Positions 17,091 to 25,544 of a stretch of 64,000 bases of DNA are shown here, one piece after another. Every line of letters begins with the position of its first letter. Position 1 is the stretch's first letter. A program made the translations under genes and the position numbers. A model generated the notes under the pieces. It made no database searches. It was not told the DNA's origin and worked only from the letters and a program-made list of their open reading frames with translations. The stretch comes from Myxococcaceae bacterium. GTDB taxonomy: Bacteria; Myxococcota_A; Polyangia; Polyangiales; Ga0077539. Where the stretch lies: NCBI GenBank assembly GCA_004297725.1, contig SCUS01000151.1, forward strand, positions 62,001-126,000. The letters run 5' to 3'.

Positions 17091-18412
17091 GCCCGGCGCG
17101 CGGGGCCGATCTCTCGCGCTACGTCGAGCGCGCCCGCGCGGCGAGGACCCTCCTGGTCGAGGGTCGGGTGCGCGACGTCGTCGGGGTGATCGTCGGGGTC
17201 GAGGGGATCATGGCCCCGGTGGGGGCGCAGCTCGAGCTCGACCTCGGCGGGCGCAAGCTGCGGCTGGAGGTGCTGGGCTTCCGGGAGGGGAGGCTGCTCA
17301 CCGCGCCGCTCGGCGACACCACGGGCATCGCGCCGGGGATGCCGGTGCGCCCTCGCGAGGACGGCGCCCTGGCGCCCGTCGGCGACGCGCTGCTGGGCCA
17401 CGTCGTCGACGCCTTCGGCAACCCGACGGACTCGGAGATCCTGGGTCCCACGGAGCGCTCTCCGGTGCGGTGCGCGCCGCCTCCCGCGCTCTCCCGCCGG
17501 CCCATCACCGAGGCGCTGGGGACGGGCGTGCGCGCCCTCGACGCGCTGCTCCCGCTCGGGCTCGGACAGCGCGTGGGGCTCTTCGCGGGCACCGGCGTGG
17601 GCAAGAGCACGCTCCTCGGGATGCTCTGCCGGCACGCCTCGGCGGACGTGATCGTGGTGGGGCTCATCGGGGAGCGCGGCCGCGAGGTGGGCGACTTCGT
17701 GCGGCAGGTGCTCGGCGAGGAGGGCCTCGCCCGCTCGGTGGTGGTGGCCGCGACCAGCGACGAGCCGCCGCTGGTGCGCGCCCGCGGCGCCCTCTACGCC
17801 ACCACCCTGGCCGAGCACTTCCGGGCGCAGGGCAAGCAGGTGCTGCTGGTGATGGACTCGGTCACCCGCTACGCCATGGCGCTGCGCGAGGCGACGCTGG
17901 CCGCGGGCGAGCCGCCGCTCACCAAGGGCTACACGCCGACGGTGTTCGCGTCGCTGCCCTCGCTGATGGAGCGCGCGGGCACCTGCGACGGACCGGGCTC
18001 GATCACCGCGGTGTACACGGTGCTGGTGGAGGGCGACGACCTCAACGACCCCATCGCCGACGCGGTGCGAGGCGTGCTCGACGGGCACATCGTGCTGACC
18101 CGAAAGCTGGCCGACAAGGGCCTCTTCCCCGCCATCGACGTGCTGCGCAGCGTGTCGCGACTCGCCCAGGATCTCTGCCCCCGGCAGCACCTCGACGAGA
18201 TCGCCAGGGTGCGGGAGATGCTCGGCACCTACGAGGACGCCGCCGACCTCATCCAGATCGGGGCCTACGTGGCCGGGTCGGACCCTCGCGTCGACCGGGC
18301 CCGCGCCGCCATGCCTCGCATCGAGGCGCTGATCCGTCAGCCGCTCGCCGAGGGGGTTCCTCGCGCGGAGGCCCTCAACGCGCTGCGCCTCACCGCAGGG
18401 GTCGCCCGATGA
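17087..18412 (+). CDS. fliI: Flagellum-specific ATPase FliI
   Basis: 441 residues, F1-beta-like ATPase that unfolds and feeds substrates to the export gate. Walker A is GTGVGKST (168-175); GLIGERGREVGDFV, VLLVMDSVTRYAMALREA (Walker B) and YTPTVFASLPSLMERAG follow, with VLTRKLADKGLFPAIDVLRSVSR near the C-terminus. Start is GTG at 17087 overlapping the fliH stop. The open frame extends upstream inside fliH, but that part has no FliI similarity. Confidence 0.96.
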   Translation: MSPARGADLSRYVERARAARTLLVEGRVRDVVGVIVGVEGIMAPVGAQLELDLGGRKLRLEVLGFREGRLLTAPLGDTTGIAPGMPVRPREDGALAPVGDALLGHVVDAFGNPTDSEILGPTERSPVRCAPPPALSRRPITEALGTGVRALDALLPLGLGQRVGLFAGTGVGKSTLLGMLCRHASADVIVVGLIGERGREVGDFVRQVLGEEGLARSVVVAATSDEPPLVRARGALYATTLAEHFRAQGKQVLLVMDSVTRYAMALREATLAAGEPPLTKGYTPTVFASLPSLMERAGTCDGPGSITAVYTVLVEGDDLNDPIADAVRGVLDGHIVLTRKLADKGLFPAIDVLRSVSRLAQDLCPRQHLDEIARVREMLGTYEDAADLIQIGAYVAGSDPRVDRARAAMPRIEALIRQPLAEGVPRAEALNALRLTAGVAR

Positions 18413-18846
18413 GCGTCGACCGGCTGCAGCGCGCGGGGATGCTGGTCGAGCTGCGGCAGCGCGCGGTCGAGCTGGCGCAGACCCTGAGCGCCGAGGCGGC
18501 GCGCCGCGCCCTCGAGGCGGACGAGGCCTCGAAGCGGGCCGCGGAGGCCTGGGAGGAGTCGACGTGGACGACCCCCGGGGAGCGCATCTCGAGCGTCGAC
18601 CTGGCCGAGCTCTGCGCGTGGCAGGGCACGCTCCGTCAGCGCGCCGACGCGGCGGCGGCGGCGGCGGTCGCGGCGCACGCGGAGGCCGAGCGGCAGCGGG
18701 CGGCGCTGGTCGCGGCGCGATCGGAGCTGCGGAAGATCGAGGTGTGGCGCGACGGGCTCGCGGCCACGCTGCGCTCGGCGGCGCTGCGGGGCGAGCGGAT
18801 CGCCTCGGACGAGGTCGCGGCTCGGACGGCGAGGAGGCTGGGATGA
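18409..18846 (+). CDS. fliJ: FliJ-like flagellar export coiled-coil protein
   Basis: 145 residues, almost entirely a long Ala/Glu/Arg coiled-coil hairpin (LVELRQRAVELAQTLSAEAARRALEADEASKRAAEAW ... ERQRAALVAARSELRKIEVWRDGLAATLR). FliJ is the gamma-like central stalk of the FliI ring and contacts FlhA. Sequence conservation is low; the call rests on the coiled coil, the length and the place after fliI. Start ATG at 18409 overlaps the fliI stop (ATGA). Confidence 0.8.
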   Translation: MSVDRLQRAGMLVELRQRAVELAQTLSAEAARRALEADEASKRAAEAWEESTWTTPGERISSVDLAELCAWQGTLRQRADAAAAAAVAAHAEAERQRAALVAARSELRKIEVWRDGLAATLRSAALRGERIASDEVAARTARRLG

Positions 18847-20081
18847 GGATCACTCAGGGCACGGGGATCGATCTGGCGGCGGCCCGGCTCGACGCCATGC
18901 GCACCGCAGGGGCGGACAGGGAGCTGGTGTTCACGGTCCCGGAGGAGGAGCCCGAGCCGAGGGCGAGGAGGGCGAGAGAGGAGCGCGACCGGGAGCGGGA
19001 GACCGCGAGAGAGGCCCCCTCCGTCGAGCGTAGCGTGGAGGCCGCCATGTGGGCCGCGCCCGCCGTCGCGCCAGCCAGGATGGAGTCGGCCGAGGCGCCG
19101 CCCGCCGCGCTCGATCGCGAGCCTCGCAAGGCGCCCGCCTCGGGGAGTGCGCCTCGCGAGACCGCGCGGTCCGAGGGCAGGGAGAGCGCCCCGGCGGCGG
19201 TGAAGCGCGCCGAGCCCGCGGCCTCCGAGGGACAAGCGGAGGGGCGCGCAGAGGGGCGCCCCGAGGCCGGGCGATCGACGCACGGGGCCGACGGGGCGAA
19301 GGCCCGCAGCGTCGATCCATTGCCCGACGTCGAGGGCGCGACGCCTGCGCCCGAAGGGGCGTCCTCGGCGGCCGGACAGAGGCCCGCGGAGGCCGTCGCC
19401 AGCGCCTCGGCGCAGGTCGCCGTGGAGACCGTGACGCTGCCCGCTGCGGCTCCGGCCGTGTCGTCAGCCGCCGCGTCGGCCTCCGTGGCGGTGGCGCCCA
19501 AGGGGTCGCCCTCGGACCCGGCGCTCCCGGAGGCTCGCGCGAAGGGCGCAGCCCCGGCGGCGAGCTCGCTCCCTACGGTGACGGGCGCGCTTCCCACCGA
19601 GTCGCAGCGCCAGAGCGACAACGGCCTGACGCCCGTCAAGGGCTCGGCGCCCGCGGCCCTCCCCGAGGGGGAGAGCCCGCTGCGATCGAGGCTCCAGGAC
19701 GCCCTGCGCTCTTCGGTGCACCAGCGGGTGCTGCAGCAGCCGGCGAGCGGCGAGGTGGTGCTGCCCGGCCTCGGTCGGGTGGCGGTGACCGCCCGCGCCG
19801 CGGACTCGGCCGTCGCCGTCGAGGTGCACGCCGCGCAGTCCGCGACCGCGCAGCTCCTCCACGCCAGCGCCGGGGACATCGCGGCCGACGTGCTCGCGGC
19901 GGAGATTCCCCTCTCCACGCTGACCTTCTCGGGCGCCGGAACCTGGACGCGCTCCGACGGTCACGCCCCACCCTCCGAGCGCGATCCCTCGGCTCGCGGA
20001 GCCGCCACGGACGAGCCCGCCGCCACGCCCTCGGGGAGCGCCCTCCCGGTAGCTCCGGGTCGGGTCCGGATCGTGCTCTGA
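18843..20081 (+). CDS. fliK: Flagellar hook-length control protein FliK
   Basis: 412 residues. The first 280 or so residues are extremely Ala/Pro/Glu/Ser-rich and disordered. The C-terminal part, LRSRLQDALRSSVHQRVLQQPASGEVVLPGLGRVAVTARAADSAVAVEVHAAQSATAQLLHASAGDIAADVLAAEIPLSTLTF, matches the FliK C-domain that switches FlhB specificity. The ATG at 18843 overlaps the fliJ stop. It directly precedes flgD-flgE, as expected for hook control. Confidence 0.82.
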   Translation: MRITQGTGIDLAAARLDAMRTAGADRELVFTVPEEEPEPRARRAREERDRERETAREAPSVERSVEAAMWAAPAVAPARMESAEAPPAALDREPRKAPASGSAPRETARSEGRESAPAAVKRAEPAASEGQAEGRAEGRPEAGRSTHGADGAKARSVDPLPDVEGATPAPEGASSAAGQRPAEAVASASAQVAVETVTLPAAAPAVSSAAASASVAVAPKGSPSDPALPEARAKGAAPAASSLPTVTGALPTESQRQSDNGLTPVKGSAPAALPEGESPLRSRLQDALRSSVHQRVLQQPASGEVVLPGLGRVAVTARAADSAVAVEVHAAQSATAQLLHASAGDIAADVLAAEIPLSTLTFSGAGTWTRSDGHAPPSERDPSARGAATDEPAATPSGSALPVAPGRVRIVL

Positions 20082-20093
20082 ACCGACGCCGCC

Positions 20094-20777
20094 ATGCCCA
20101 ACCCGATCAGCGCGCTCACGACGACCCCGGGCTCAGCCCGCACGTCCGAGACGGCCTCGCCCACCATGGACCGTGACGGCTTCCTCAAGCTCCTGGTCGC
20201 GCAGCTCTCCAACCAGGACCCGCTGCAGCCCGCCGAGGGCATGGAGTTCGTCACGCAGCTCTCGCAGTTCGCGCTGGTCGAGCAGTCGCTCTCCCAGACC
20301 AACCAGCTCGGGGTGATCTCCACCCAGATGCGCGGGCTCTCCCACAACGAGGCCGCCGGGCTGGTCGGCCAGTCGGTCACCGTGCGCGGCCGGAGCGTCG
20401 CCTTCGACGGCGCCGCCGCCACCACCTCCAACGTCACCCTCGGCGCGCCCGCGGCCCGCGTGTCCGTGTCCTTCCGCGACGCCAACGGCCGCGTCGTCCG
20501 CACGATGGAGCTCGGCGCCCACCAGGCCGGCCCCCTCGCGGTGCGCTGGGACGGCCGAGACGACCAGGGCCAGTCCGTCGCCCGGGGGAGCTACTCCGTC
20601 GCGGTCACGGCCACCACCGAGGACGAGCGCGCGGTGACCGTCACCCACGACGTGTCGGGCACCGTCACCCGCGTCTCCTACGACCAGGGCTACCCCCAGC
20701 TCACCCTCGACTCCGGGGCCTCGGCCCCCATCTCCGACCTCGTCAGCGTCGGCGGCAGCGCGCCCCGCACCCCCTGA
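20094..20777 (+). CDS. flgD: Hook cap / hook assembly protein FlgD
   Basis: 227 residues. MDRDGFLKLLVAQLSNQDPLQPAEGMEFVTQLSQFALVEQSLSQTNQL is the FlgD N-domain. Residues about 110-200 hold the Ig-like/tudor part (VSVSFRDANGRVVRTMELGAHQAGPLAVRWDGRDDQGQSVARGSYSVAV). It caps the growing hook and directs FlgE polymerisation; flgE follows 35 bases downstream. Confidence 0.94.
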   Translation: MPNPISALTTTPGSARTSETASPTMDRDGFLKLLVAQLSNQDPLQPAEGMEFVTQLSQFALVEQSLSQTNQLGVISTQMRGLSHNEAAGLVGQSVTVRGRSVAFDGAAATTSNVTLGAPAARVSVSFRDANGRVVRTMELGAHQAGPLAVRWDGRDDQGQSVARGSYSVAVTATTEDERAVTVTHDVSGTVTRVSYDQGYPQLTLDSGASAPISDLVSVGGSAPRTP

Positions 20778-20812
20778 GCCGCAGCGAAACACCCCCGCAC
20801 GGAGCCATCGAC

Positions 20813-22102
20813 ATGACCCTTCGCAACGCCTTGAACACCGGCGTCTCCGGACTCATCACCGAGGGCCGCGCGCTCGGCGTCGTCGGCGACAACGTGGCCA
20901 ACCTCAACACCGTCGGCTTCAAGCAGTCGCGCGCCATCTTCGAGGACGTCCTCGGCGGCGCGGTGGGCGCGGGCGACGCCGCGGGCTTCGGCGTGCGCAT
21001 GGCGCGCACCCAGCAGATCTTCGCGCAGGGCACGCTGCTCAACACCGACGTGCCCACCGACGTGGCGCTCTCCGGCGACGGCTTCTTCATCGTGCGGGGC
21101 TCCGTCGGCGGCGTCGACGGCAGCTTCTACACCCGGGCCGGGCAGTGCACCGTGCGCAACGACGGCACCCTGGTGAACCCCAACGGCCTCGCGCTCCAGG
21201 GCTACCGCGCCAACCCCGACGGCACCTTCTCCTCGCTGCTCGGCGACATCGAGGTGCCCACCACCAGCCTTCCTCCCCGGGCGACCACCCGGCTCAACGT
21301 GACGGCCAACCTGGACTCGACCTCCGCCACCCCCGCGGCGGCCTTCGATCCGCTCAACCCGGGGCCCACGTCCAACTTCTCCACCGCCATGACGGTGTAC
21401 GACTCGCTCGGAACGCCCCACACGGTGAGCATCTACTACCGCCGCACCGCCGCCAACTCGTGGGAGTACCACGCGCTCGCCAACGGCGGAGAGCTCGCGG
21501 GCGGCGTCGCCGGGCGCAACACCGAGATCGCCGCGGGCACGCTCGCCTTCAACGCCAGCGGGGCGCTCCAGACCAACACCGTCACCGCCGGCGGCACCGT
21601 GAGCTTCACCGGCGCGGTCGCGGCGCAGCCCCTGGCCTTCAACTTCGGGACGCCCATCGCGGCCGGCGGAACCGGCCTCGACGGCATCAGCCAGTTCGGC
21701 TCGCCCAGCAGCGTCGGCGCCCAGAGCCAGGACGGCTACGCGCCCGGCGACCTCAACAACGTGCGCATCGACGGAGACGGCACCGTCAACGGCATCTTCA
21801 CCAACGGCGAGACCATCCCCATCGGCCGGATGGCGGTCGCGCGCTTCCGCTCCAACGACGGCCTCGACCGCGCCGGGCACAACCTCTGGACGGACACCCG
21901 CGAGTCGGGCGAGCCCGCCATCGGCACCGCGGGCACCGGCGGCCGGGGGTCCATCGTCGCGGGCTCGCTGGAGCAGAGCAACGTCGAGGTCACCGAGCAG
22001 TTCGTGGAGCTCATCGCGCACCAGCGGTCGTTTCAGGCCAACTCCAAGACCATCACCACCGCCGACCAGATGCTCCAGGAGCTGATGAACATCAGCCGAT
22101 GA
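20813..22102 (+). CDS. flgE: Flagellar hook protein FlgE
   Basis: 429 residues. LRNALNTGVSGLITEGRALGVVGDNVANLNTVGFKQSRAIFEDVLGG and LEQSNVEVTEQFVELIAHQRSFQANSKTITTADQMLQELMNIS are the paired FlgE ends. The FlgE D2 region (YDSLGTPHTVSIYYRR) lies in the middle. It polymerises into the hook. Position after fliK-flgD and normal length support the call. Confidence 0.95.
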   Translation: MTLRNALNTGVSGLITEGRALGVVGDNVANLNTVGFKQSRAIFEDVLGGAVGAGDAAGFGVRMARTQQIFAQGTLLNTDVPTDVALSGDGFFIVRGSVGGVDGSFYTRAGQCTVRNDGTLVNPNGLALQGYRANPDGTFSSLLGDIEVPTTSLPPRATTRLNVTANLDSTSATPAAAFDPLNPGPTSNFSTAMTVYDSLGTPHTVSIYYRRTAANSWEYHALANGGELAGGVAGRNTEIAAGTLAFNASGALQTNTVTAGGTVSFTGAVAAQPLAFNFGTPIAAGGTGLDGISQFGSPSSVGAQSQDGYAPGDLNNVRIDGDGTVNGIFTNGETIPIGRMAVARFRSNDGLDRAGHNLWTDTRESGEPAIGTAGTGGRGSIVAGSLEQSNVEVTEQFVELIAHQRSFQANSKTITTADQMLQELMNISR

Positions 22103-22124
22103 GCCCCTCGAATCGCACCGCACC

Positions 22125-22640
22125 ATGAGCGACGACAAGAACGACAAGGCCCGCAAGGGCGACGCCCCCGCTCCCTCCCCGAAGGGCGTGAGCGTGGTGG
22201 CCCTCATCCTCACGGCGCTCGTGTCCGCCGGAGCCGCCGGCGGGGCCTCGCTCTATGTGAGCAAGCGCACCGCCCACCCGGCTCCCTCGGCGCACGCCGC
22301 CCAGGCCGCCGCGCACGCGCCCGCCGCGCACGCGCCCCCCGGCTTCACCCTGCCGCTCGATCCCTTCGTGCTGATGTCCGCCGACAGCCATCGCGCCTTC
22401 CACGCGATGCGCACCACCCTGGCGCTGGAGTTCGCCCCCGCCACCCGCGAGGAGGACGTCCGCCCCTACGTCGCCCGCATCCGCGACGCGGCGCTCTCGA
22501 TGCTCCGCGCCATCCCCTACGAGGTCGCCTCCGACCCCGCCCAGATGGACCACCTCCGCGCCGAGCTCCAGACCCGCTTCCAGGCCACCGGCGTGCGGGG
22601 CATCGCGCGGGTGCTCATCACCGACCTCGTGGTCCAATGA
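22125..22640 (+). CDS. fliL: Flagellar basal body-associated protein FliL
   Basis: 171 residues. One N-terminal membrane segment (VALILTALVSAGAAGGASLYV), a short Ala/His/Pro linker, and a periplasmic FliL domain (FTLPLDPFVLMSADSHRAFHAMRTTLALEFAPA ... GVRGIARVLITDLVVQ). FliL surrounds the stator and raises torque. Its stop overlaps the start of fliM, the usual arrangement. Confidence 0.9.
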   Translation: MSDDKNDKARKGDAPAPSPKGVSVVALILTALVSAGAAGGASLYVSKRTAHPAPSAHAAQAAAHAPAAHAPPGFTLPLDPFVLMSADSHRAFHAMRTTLALEFAPATREEDVRPYVARIRDAALSMLRAIPYEVASDPAQMDHLRAELQTRFQATGVRGIARVLITDLVVQ

Positions 22641-23482
22641 GCGCCGACGAGCCCGTCGCCACCGGACCGCTGCGCTTCGCCCTGGAGGGCCAGGGGTTTC
22701 GTCGCGCGGTGGCGATGATCGAGGGGGAGAGCACCCGCCTCGCCACGGCGCTGCGCCGCGCGCTCCCCTTCCTCGCCCGCCGCGAGGTGCCCATCACCCT
22801 CGGCTGGGCCCGGGCGCTCCCCATGAGCGACGCGCTGCGCGACCTTCCCCGGCCCGTCCATGTCTCGGCCCTCACGGTCGAGCCGGGCCGCGCCCCCGGC
22901 GCCCTCGTGCTCGACACCAACGCCCTGCGGCTGCTGCTCGACGGGGTGCTGGGCGGCGACGGCCGGGCGCTCCCCACGCTCGACGCCGCCGGGCTCACGG
23001 CCCCGCAGCGGGCCCTCGTGGGCCGCACCGTCGAGGGCATCGTGCGCGCCGTCGGCGAGGTGCTCGCCTCCCGCATCGGCGTGAACATCGCCCTCGCCTC
23101 CGACCGCCCGGACCCCAACGCCAGCGATGGGACCTCCATCGTCTGCGCCTTCATGCTCGGGGCCGACCTGGGGCGCGTGCTGCTGGTGCTCCCCAAGAAC
23201 GCCCTGCTGGGCCCTGGCGCCGCCATCACCTCCGCGCTCCCGGCCCCGGAGAACTACAACCCGCACGTGCTGCGCGCCCTCGACGGCGTCGACCTCGAGC
23301 TGGTGGTCGAGCTCGCGAGGGTGCCCGCGCGCCTCGACGTGGTGCTCGGGCTGAAGGTGGGCGACACGCTGCCGCTGGGCATCCCGGTGAGCGATCCGGT
23401 GAGCGTGCGCATCGACGACAAGCCGATGTTCCGAGGCAGGCCGACCACCGTCGCGGGCTGCATCGCCGTCCGCATCGAGTGA
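22637..23482 (+). CDS. fliM: Flagellar motor switch protein FliM, N-terminally short
   Basis: 281 residues against the usual 320-340. The middle CheC-like domain is present, with LLLDGVLGGDGRALPTL (the GGxGxP-like motif) and LTAPQRALVGRTVEGIVRAVGEVLASRIG, as is a SpoA-like C-domain (VELARVPARLDVVLGLKVGDTLPLGIPVSDPVSVRIDDKPMFRGRP). It begins MSADEPVATGPLRFALEGQGF and has no EIDALL-type CheY-P binding segment. The ATG overlaps the fliL stop, so an extension would have to run inside fliL in another frame. It builds the C-ring with FliG and FliN. Confidence 0.88.
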   Translation: MSADEPVATGPLRFALEGQGFRRAVAMIEGESTRLATALRRALPFLARREVPITLGWARALPMSDALRDLPRPVHVSALTVEPGRAPGALVLDTNALRLLLDGVLGGDGRALPTLDAAGLTAPQRALVGRTVEGIVRAVGEVLASRIGVNIALASDRPDPNASDGTSIVCAFMLGADLGRVLLVLPKNALLGPGAAITSALPAPENYNPHVLRALDGVDLELVVELARVPARLDVVLGLKVGDTLPLGIPVSDPVSVRIDDKPMFRGRPTTVAGCIAVRIE

Positions 23483-23488
23483 CAGGCA

Positions 23489-23538
23489 CGATCGTTGATT
23501 AGGTGATCGATCGCCCGGGGGTTTCGCTTCGCCCGGGG
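23489..23538. repeat. Paired direct repeats in the fliM-fliN gap
   Basis: The 75-base gap between fliM and fliN is the widest gap inside the plus-strand flagellar operon. It holds the palindrome CGATCG twice (23489-23494, 23508-23513) and the decamer TCGCCCGGGG twice (23511-23520, 23529-23538). The copies are 18-19 bases apart, close to two helical turns. The second decamer overlaps the purine-rich fliN ribosome-binding site, and its CCCGGG core could pair with the first copy. Function is unknown; an operator or an RBS-occluding hairpin is possible. Confidence 0.4.
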
Positions 23539-23557
23539 AGGAGATCCATCGCCCGCC

Positions 23558-23887
23558 ATGAGCCTGCAGGTACCTGCCATCAACCCCGAGACGGGCCTCC
23601 CCATCGAGGTCGCGGCGCCTTCCGCCGACGCGCCGCCCGCCTACCACCTGCTGCGAGACGTCGAGGTCGAGATCACCGTCGAGATCGGGCGCCGCCAGAT
23701 GCGCATCGCCGACGTGCTGAAGCTCTCCCCCGGCCAGACCCTCTCGCTCTCCAAGGCCGCGGGCGAGCCGCTCGACCTCTACGTCAACGGCCGCCTCCTC
23801 GGCCGCGGCGAGGCCGTCGTCATCGGCGACCAGTACGGCGTGCGCATCACCGAGCTCATCTCCGCCGAACCCGGAGGCCGCCCATGA
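23558..23887 (+). CDS. fliN: Flagellar motor switch protein FliN
   Basis: 109 residues. The SpoA/FliN domain covers residues about 30-100: LLRDVEVEITVEIGRRQMRIADVLKLSPGQTLSLSKAAGEPLDLYVNGRLLGRGEAVVIGDQYGVRITELI. A GGAGGAG ribosome-binding site precedes the ATG. It forms the base of the C-ring. Its stop overlaps the fliO ATG (ATGA). Confidence 0.94.
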   Translation: MSLQVPAINPETGLPIEVAAPSADAPPAYHLLRDVEVEITVEIGRRQMRIADVLKLSPGQTLSLSKAAGEPLDLYVNGRLLGRGEAVVIGDQYGVRITELISAEPGGRP

Positions 23888-24807
23888 ACAAGACCCCCCG
23901 CATCCTGAGCGCCATCGCGTTGACGGCCCTGGTTGGCGTCTTGACGGCGCCCGCCGCGCAGGCCCAGCAGGTCGACGCCACCACCGACTACCAGCAGGTG
24001 GCCCGGCGCTACTACCGCACGCGCCGCTCTCATCGCCACGCCCCGCCCGCTCCGCCCCCCGTAGCCGCCGCCCCCGCAGCCGCCGCCCACGCGCCGGTCG
24101 TCGCATCGCCTGCGCGCGTTCCCGCTCCGGCCCCCGTGGTCGCGGCCCCCGTGGTCGCGGCCCCCGCCCGGGCTCCCGCGGTCGCGGCTCCCGCCCCTGC
24201 GCCGGCCCCCGTGCTCGCGGCGCCCGCGCCTGCGCCCGTGGTCGAGGCGCCTGCCCCTGCGCCCGCCGCGACGCCGCTGCCGGTGCGCCACGGTCGCCCG
24301 CTGGTGATGGCCGCCCGCCAGACCTATCCCAGCGGCGGATGGAAGATCCTCGTGGGCTTCGGCGGCCTCGGGCTCGCGCTCTTCCTCTGGAAGCGCCGGG
24401 TCCCGGTGTCGACGCTCAGCCTCGGCTGCGAGATCCAGGTGGTGAACCGCACCTCCATCGGAGGGAAGTGCGAGCTGATCGTGGTCGACGTCGGGGGACA
24501 GCGCATGCTCCTCGGCGCCACCAGCGGATCGGTGCAGTACCTCGCCGCCATCGACGCCCCTGAGCTCGCGAGCGCCGCCGCCCCCGACAAGACCGCGGGC
24601 TTCGAGTCGATGTTCGCCGCGGCCCGCTCCCGCACCCGGGAGAGGGGCATCGAGCCCCGCCCTCGCGAGATGGCCGCCGAGCGCCCTCGCGACACCTCGC
24701 GCTCCCCGCTCAACCCGCAGCCCCTGCGCAGCGAGGCTCCCGCCCGCAGGAGCTCCGCCCCGGAGGGCCAGGTCGCCGGCCTGCTCGCGCTCGGGGTCCT
24801 TCGTTGA
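23884..24807 (+). CDS. fliO: Flagellar biosynthesis protein FliO with long exported linker
   Basis: 307 residues, over twice the enterobacterial length. A signal peptide (LSAIALTALVGVLTAPAAQA) is followed by about 110 residues of Ala/Pro/Val-rich linker (residues about 45-140). One membrane segment, ILVGFGGLGLALFLWKRR, then leads to the FliO cytoplasmic domain (LGCEIQVVNRTSIGGKCELIVVDVGGQRMLLGATSGSVQYLAAI) and a disordered tail. FliO assists assembly of the FliPQR gate. Overlaps fliN by 4 and fliP by 4. The open frame upstream of 23884 is inside fliN and rejected. Confidence 0.87.
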   Translation: MNKTPRILSAIALTALVGVLTAPAAQAQQVDATTDYQQVARRYYRTRRSHRHAPPAPPPVAAAPAAAAHAPVVASPARVPAPAPVVAAPVVAAPARAPAVAAPAPAPAPVLAAPAPAPVVEAPAPAPAATPLPVRHGRPLVMAARQTYPSGGWKILVGFGGLGLALFLWKRRVPVSTLSLGCEIQVVNRTSIGGKCELIVVDVGGQRMLLGATSGSVQYLAAIDAPELASAAAPDKTAGFESMFAAARSRTRERGIEPRPREMAAERPRDTSRSPLNPQPLRSEAPARRSSAPEGQVAGLLALGVLR

Positions 24808-25544
24808 TCGCGCCCCGCCGCCTCCTCGCCCTCGCGACGGCGGCGGCCGCCTCGCTCCTCCCGGCGCTCTCCTGGGCCGACCCGCTGCCCTCCCCGGGCA
24901 ACGTGCTCACCGACCCCGGGCTCACGCCCCAGCTCAAGATCCTCGCGCTCCTCACGCTGCTCTCGCTGCTCCCGGCCATCGTGCTGACGATGACCTCCTT
25001 CACCCGCGTGGTGGTGGTGCTGGGCTTCGTGCGCCACGGCATCGGAACCCAGCAGTCGCCCCCCACGCAGGTCATCGTCGGGCTCGCGATCTTCCTCACG
25101 GCCTTCACCATGGCGCCGGTGACCACGGCCATCGCCCGTGACGCCTGGGAGCCCTACGCCTCGGGTCGCATCACCGCCGAGCAGGCCGTCGCCAGGGCCA
25201 CCACGCCGCTCCGCAGCTTCATGCTCCGGCAGACCCGCGAGGCCGACCTCGCCCTCTTCTACGAGGCCTCCCGCCAGGCGCTCCCGCAGACCGAGGAGGA
25301 GGTGCCGCTGCGCATCGCCGCCCCGGCCTTCGTGGTGAGCGAGCTCACGACGGCCTTCCAGATGGGCGTGATGGTGCTGCTTCCCTTCCTGGTCATCGAC
25401 CTGGTGGTCTCGGCGCTGCTGATGTCGATGGGCATGATGATGGTCCCGCCCTCGACGCTCAGCCTGCCCGTCAAGCTGCTGCTCTTCGTGGTCGCCGACG
25501 GCTGGCACCTGCTCGTCGGATCGCTCCTGCGGAGCTTCGCGTGA
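24804..25544 (+). CDS. fliP: Flagellar export gate protein FliP
   Basis: 246 residues. A signal peptide (LLPALSWA) then LKILALLTLLSLLPAIVLTMTSFTRVVVVLGFVRHGIGTQQSPPTQVIVGLAIFLTAFTM, the FliP signature, and C-terminal segments VSELTTAFQMGVMVLLPFLVIDLVVSALLMSMGMMMVPP. Start is an unusual TTG at 24804, whose TTGA overlaps the fliO stop; no ATG exists before the signal peptide. FliP with FliQ and FliR forms the export channel in the inner membrane. Confidence 0.96.
   Translation: MIAPRRLLALATAAAASLLPALSWADPLPSPGNVLTDPGLTPQLKILALLTLLSLLPAIVLTMTSFTRVVVVLGFVRHGIGTQQSPPTQVIVGLAIFLTAFTMAPVTTAIARDAWEPYASGRITAEQAVARATTPLRSFMLRQTREADLALFYEASRQALPQTEEEVPLRIAAPAFVVSELTTAFQMGVMVLLPFLVIDLVVSALLMSMGMMMVPPSTLSLPVKLLLFVVADGWHLLVGSLLRSFA

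Noticed and set aside
16223-18853. Minus-strand 876-codon open frame opposite fliG-fliJ
   Set aside because: Lies opposite five flagellar genes with intact motifs; composition is that of a shadow frame.
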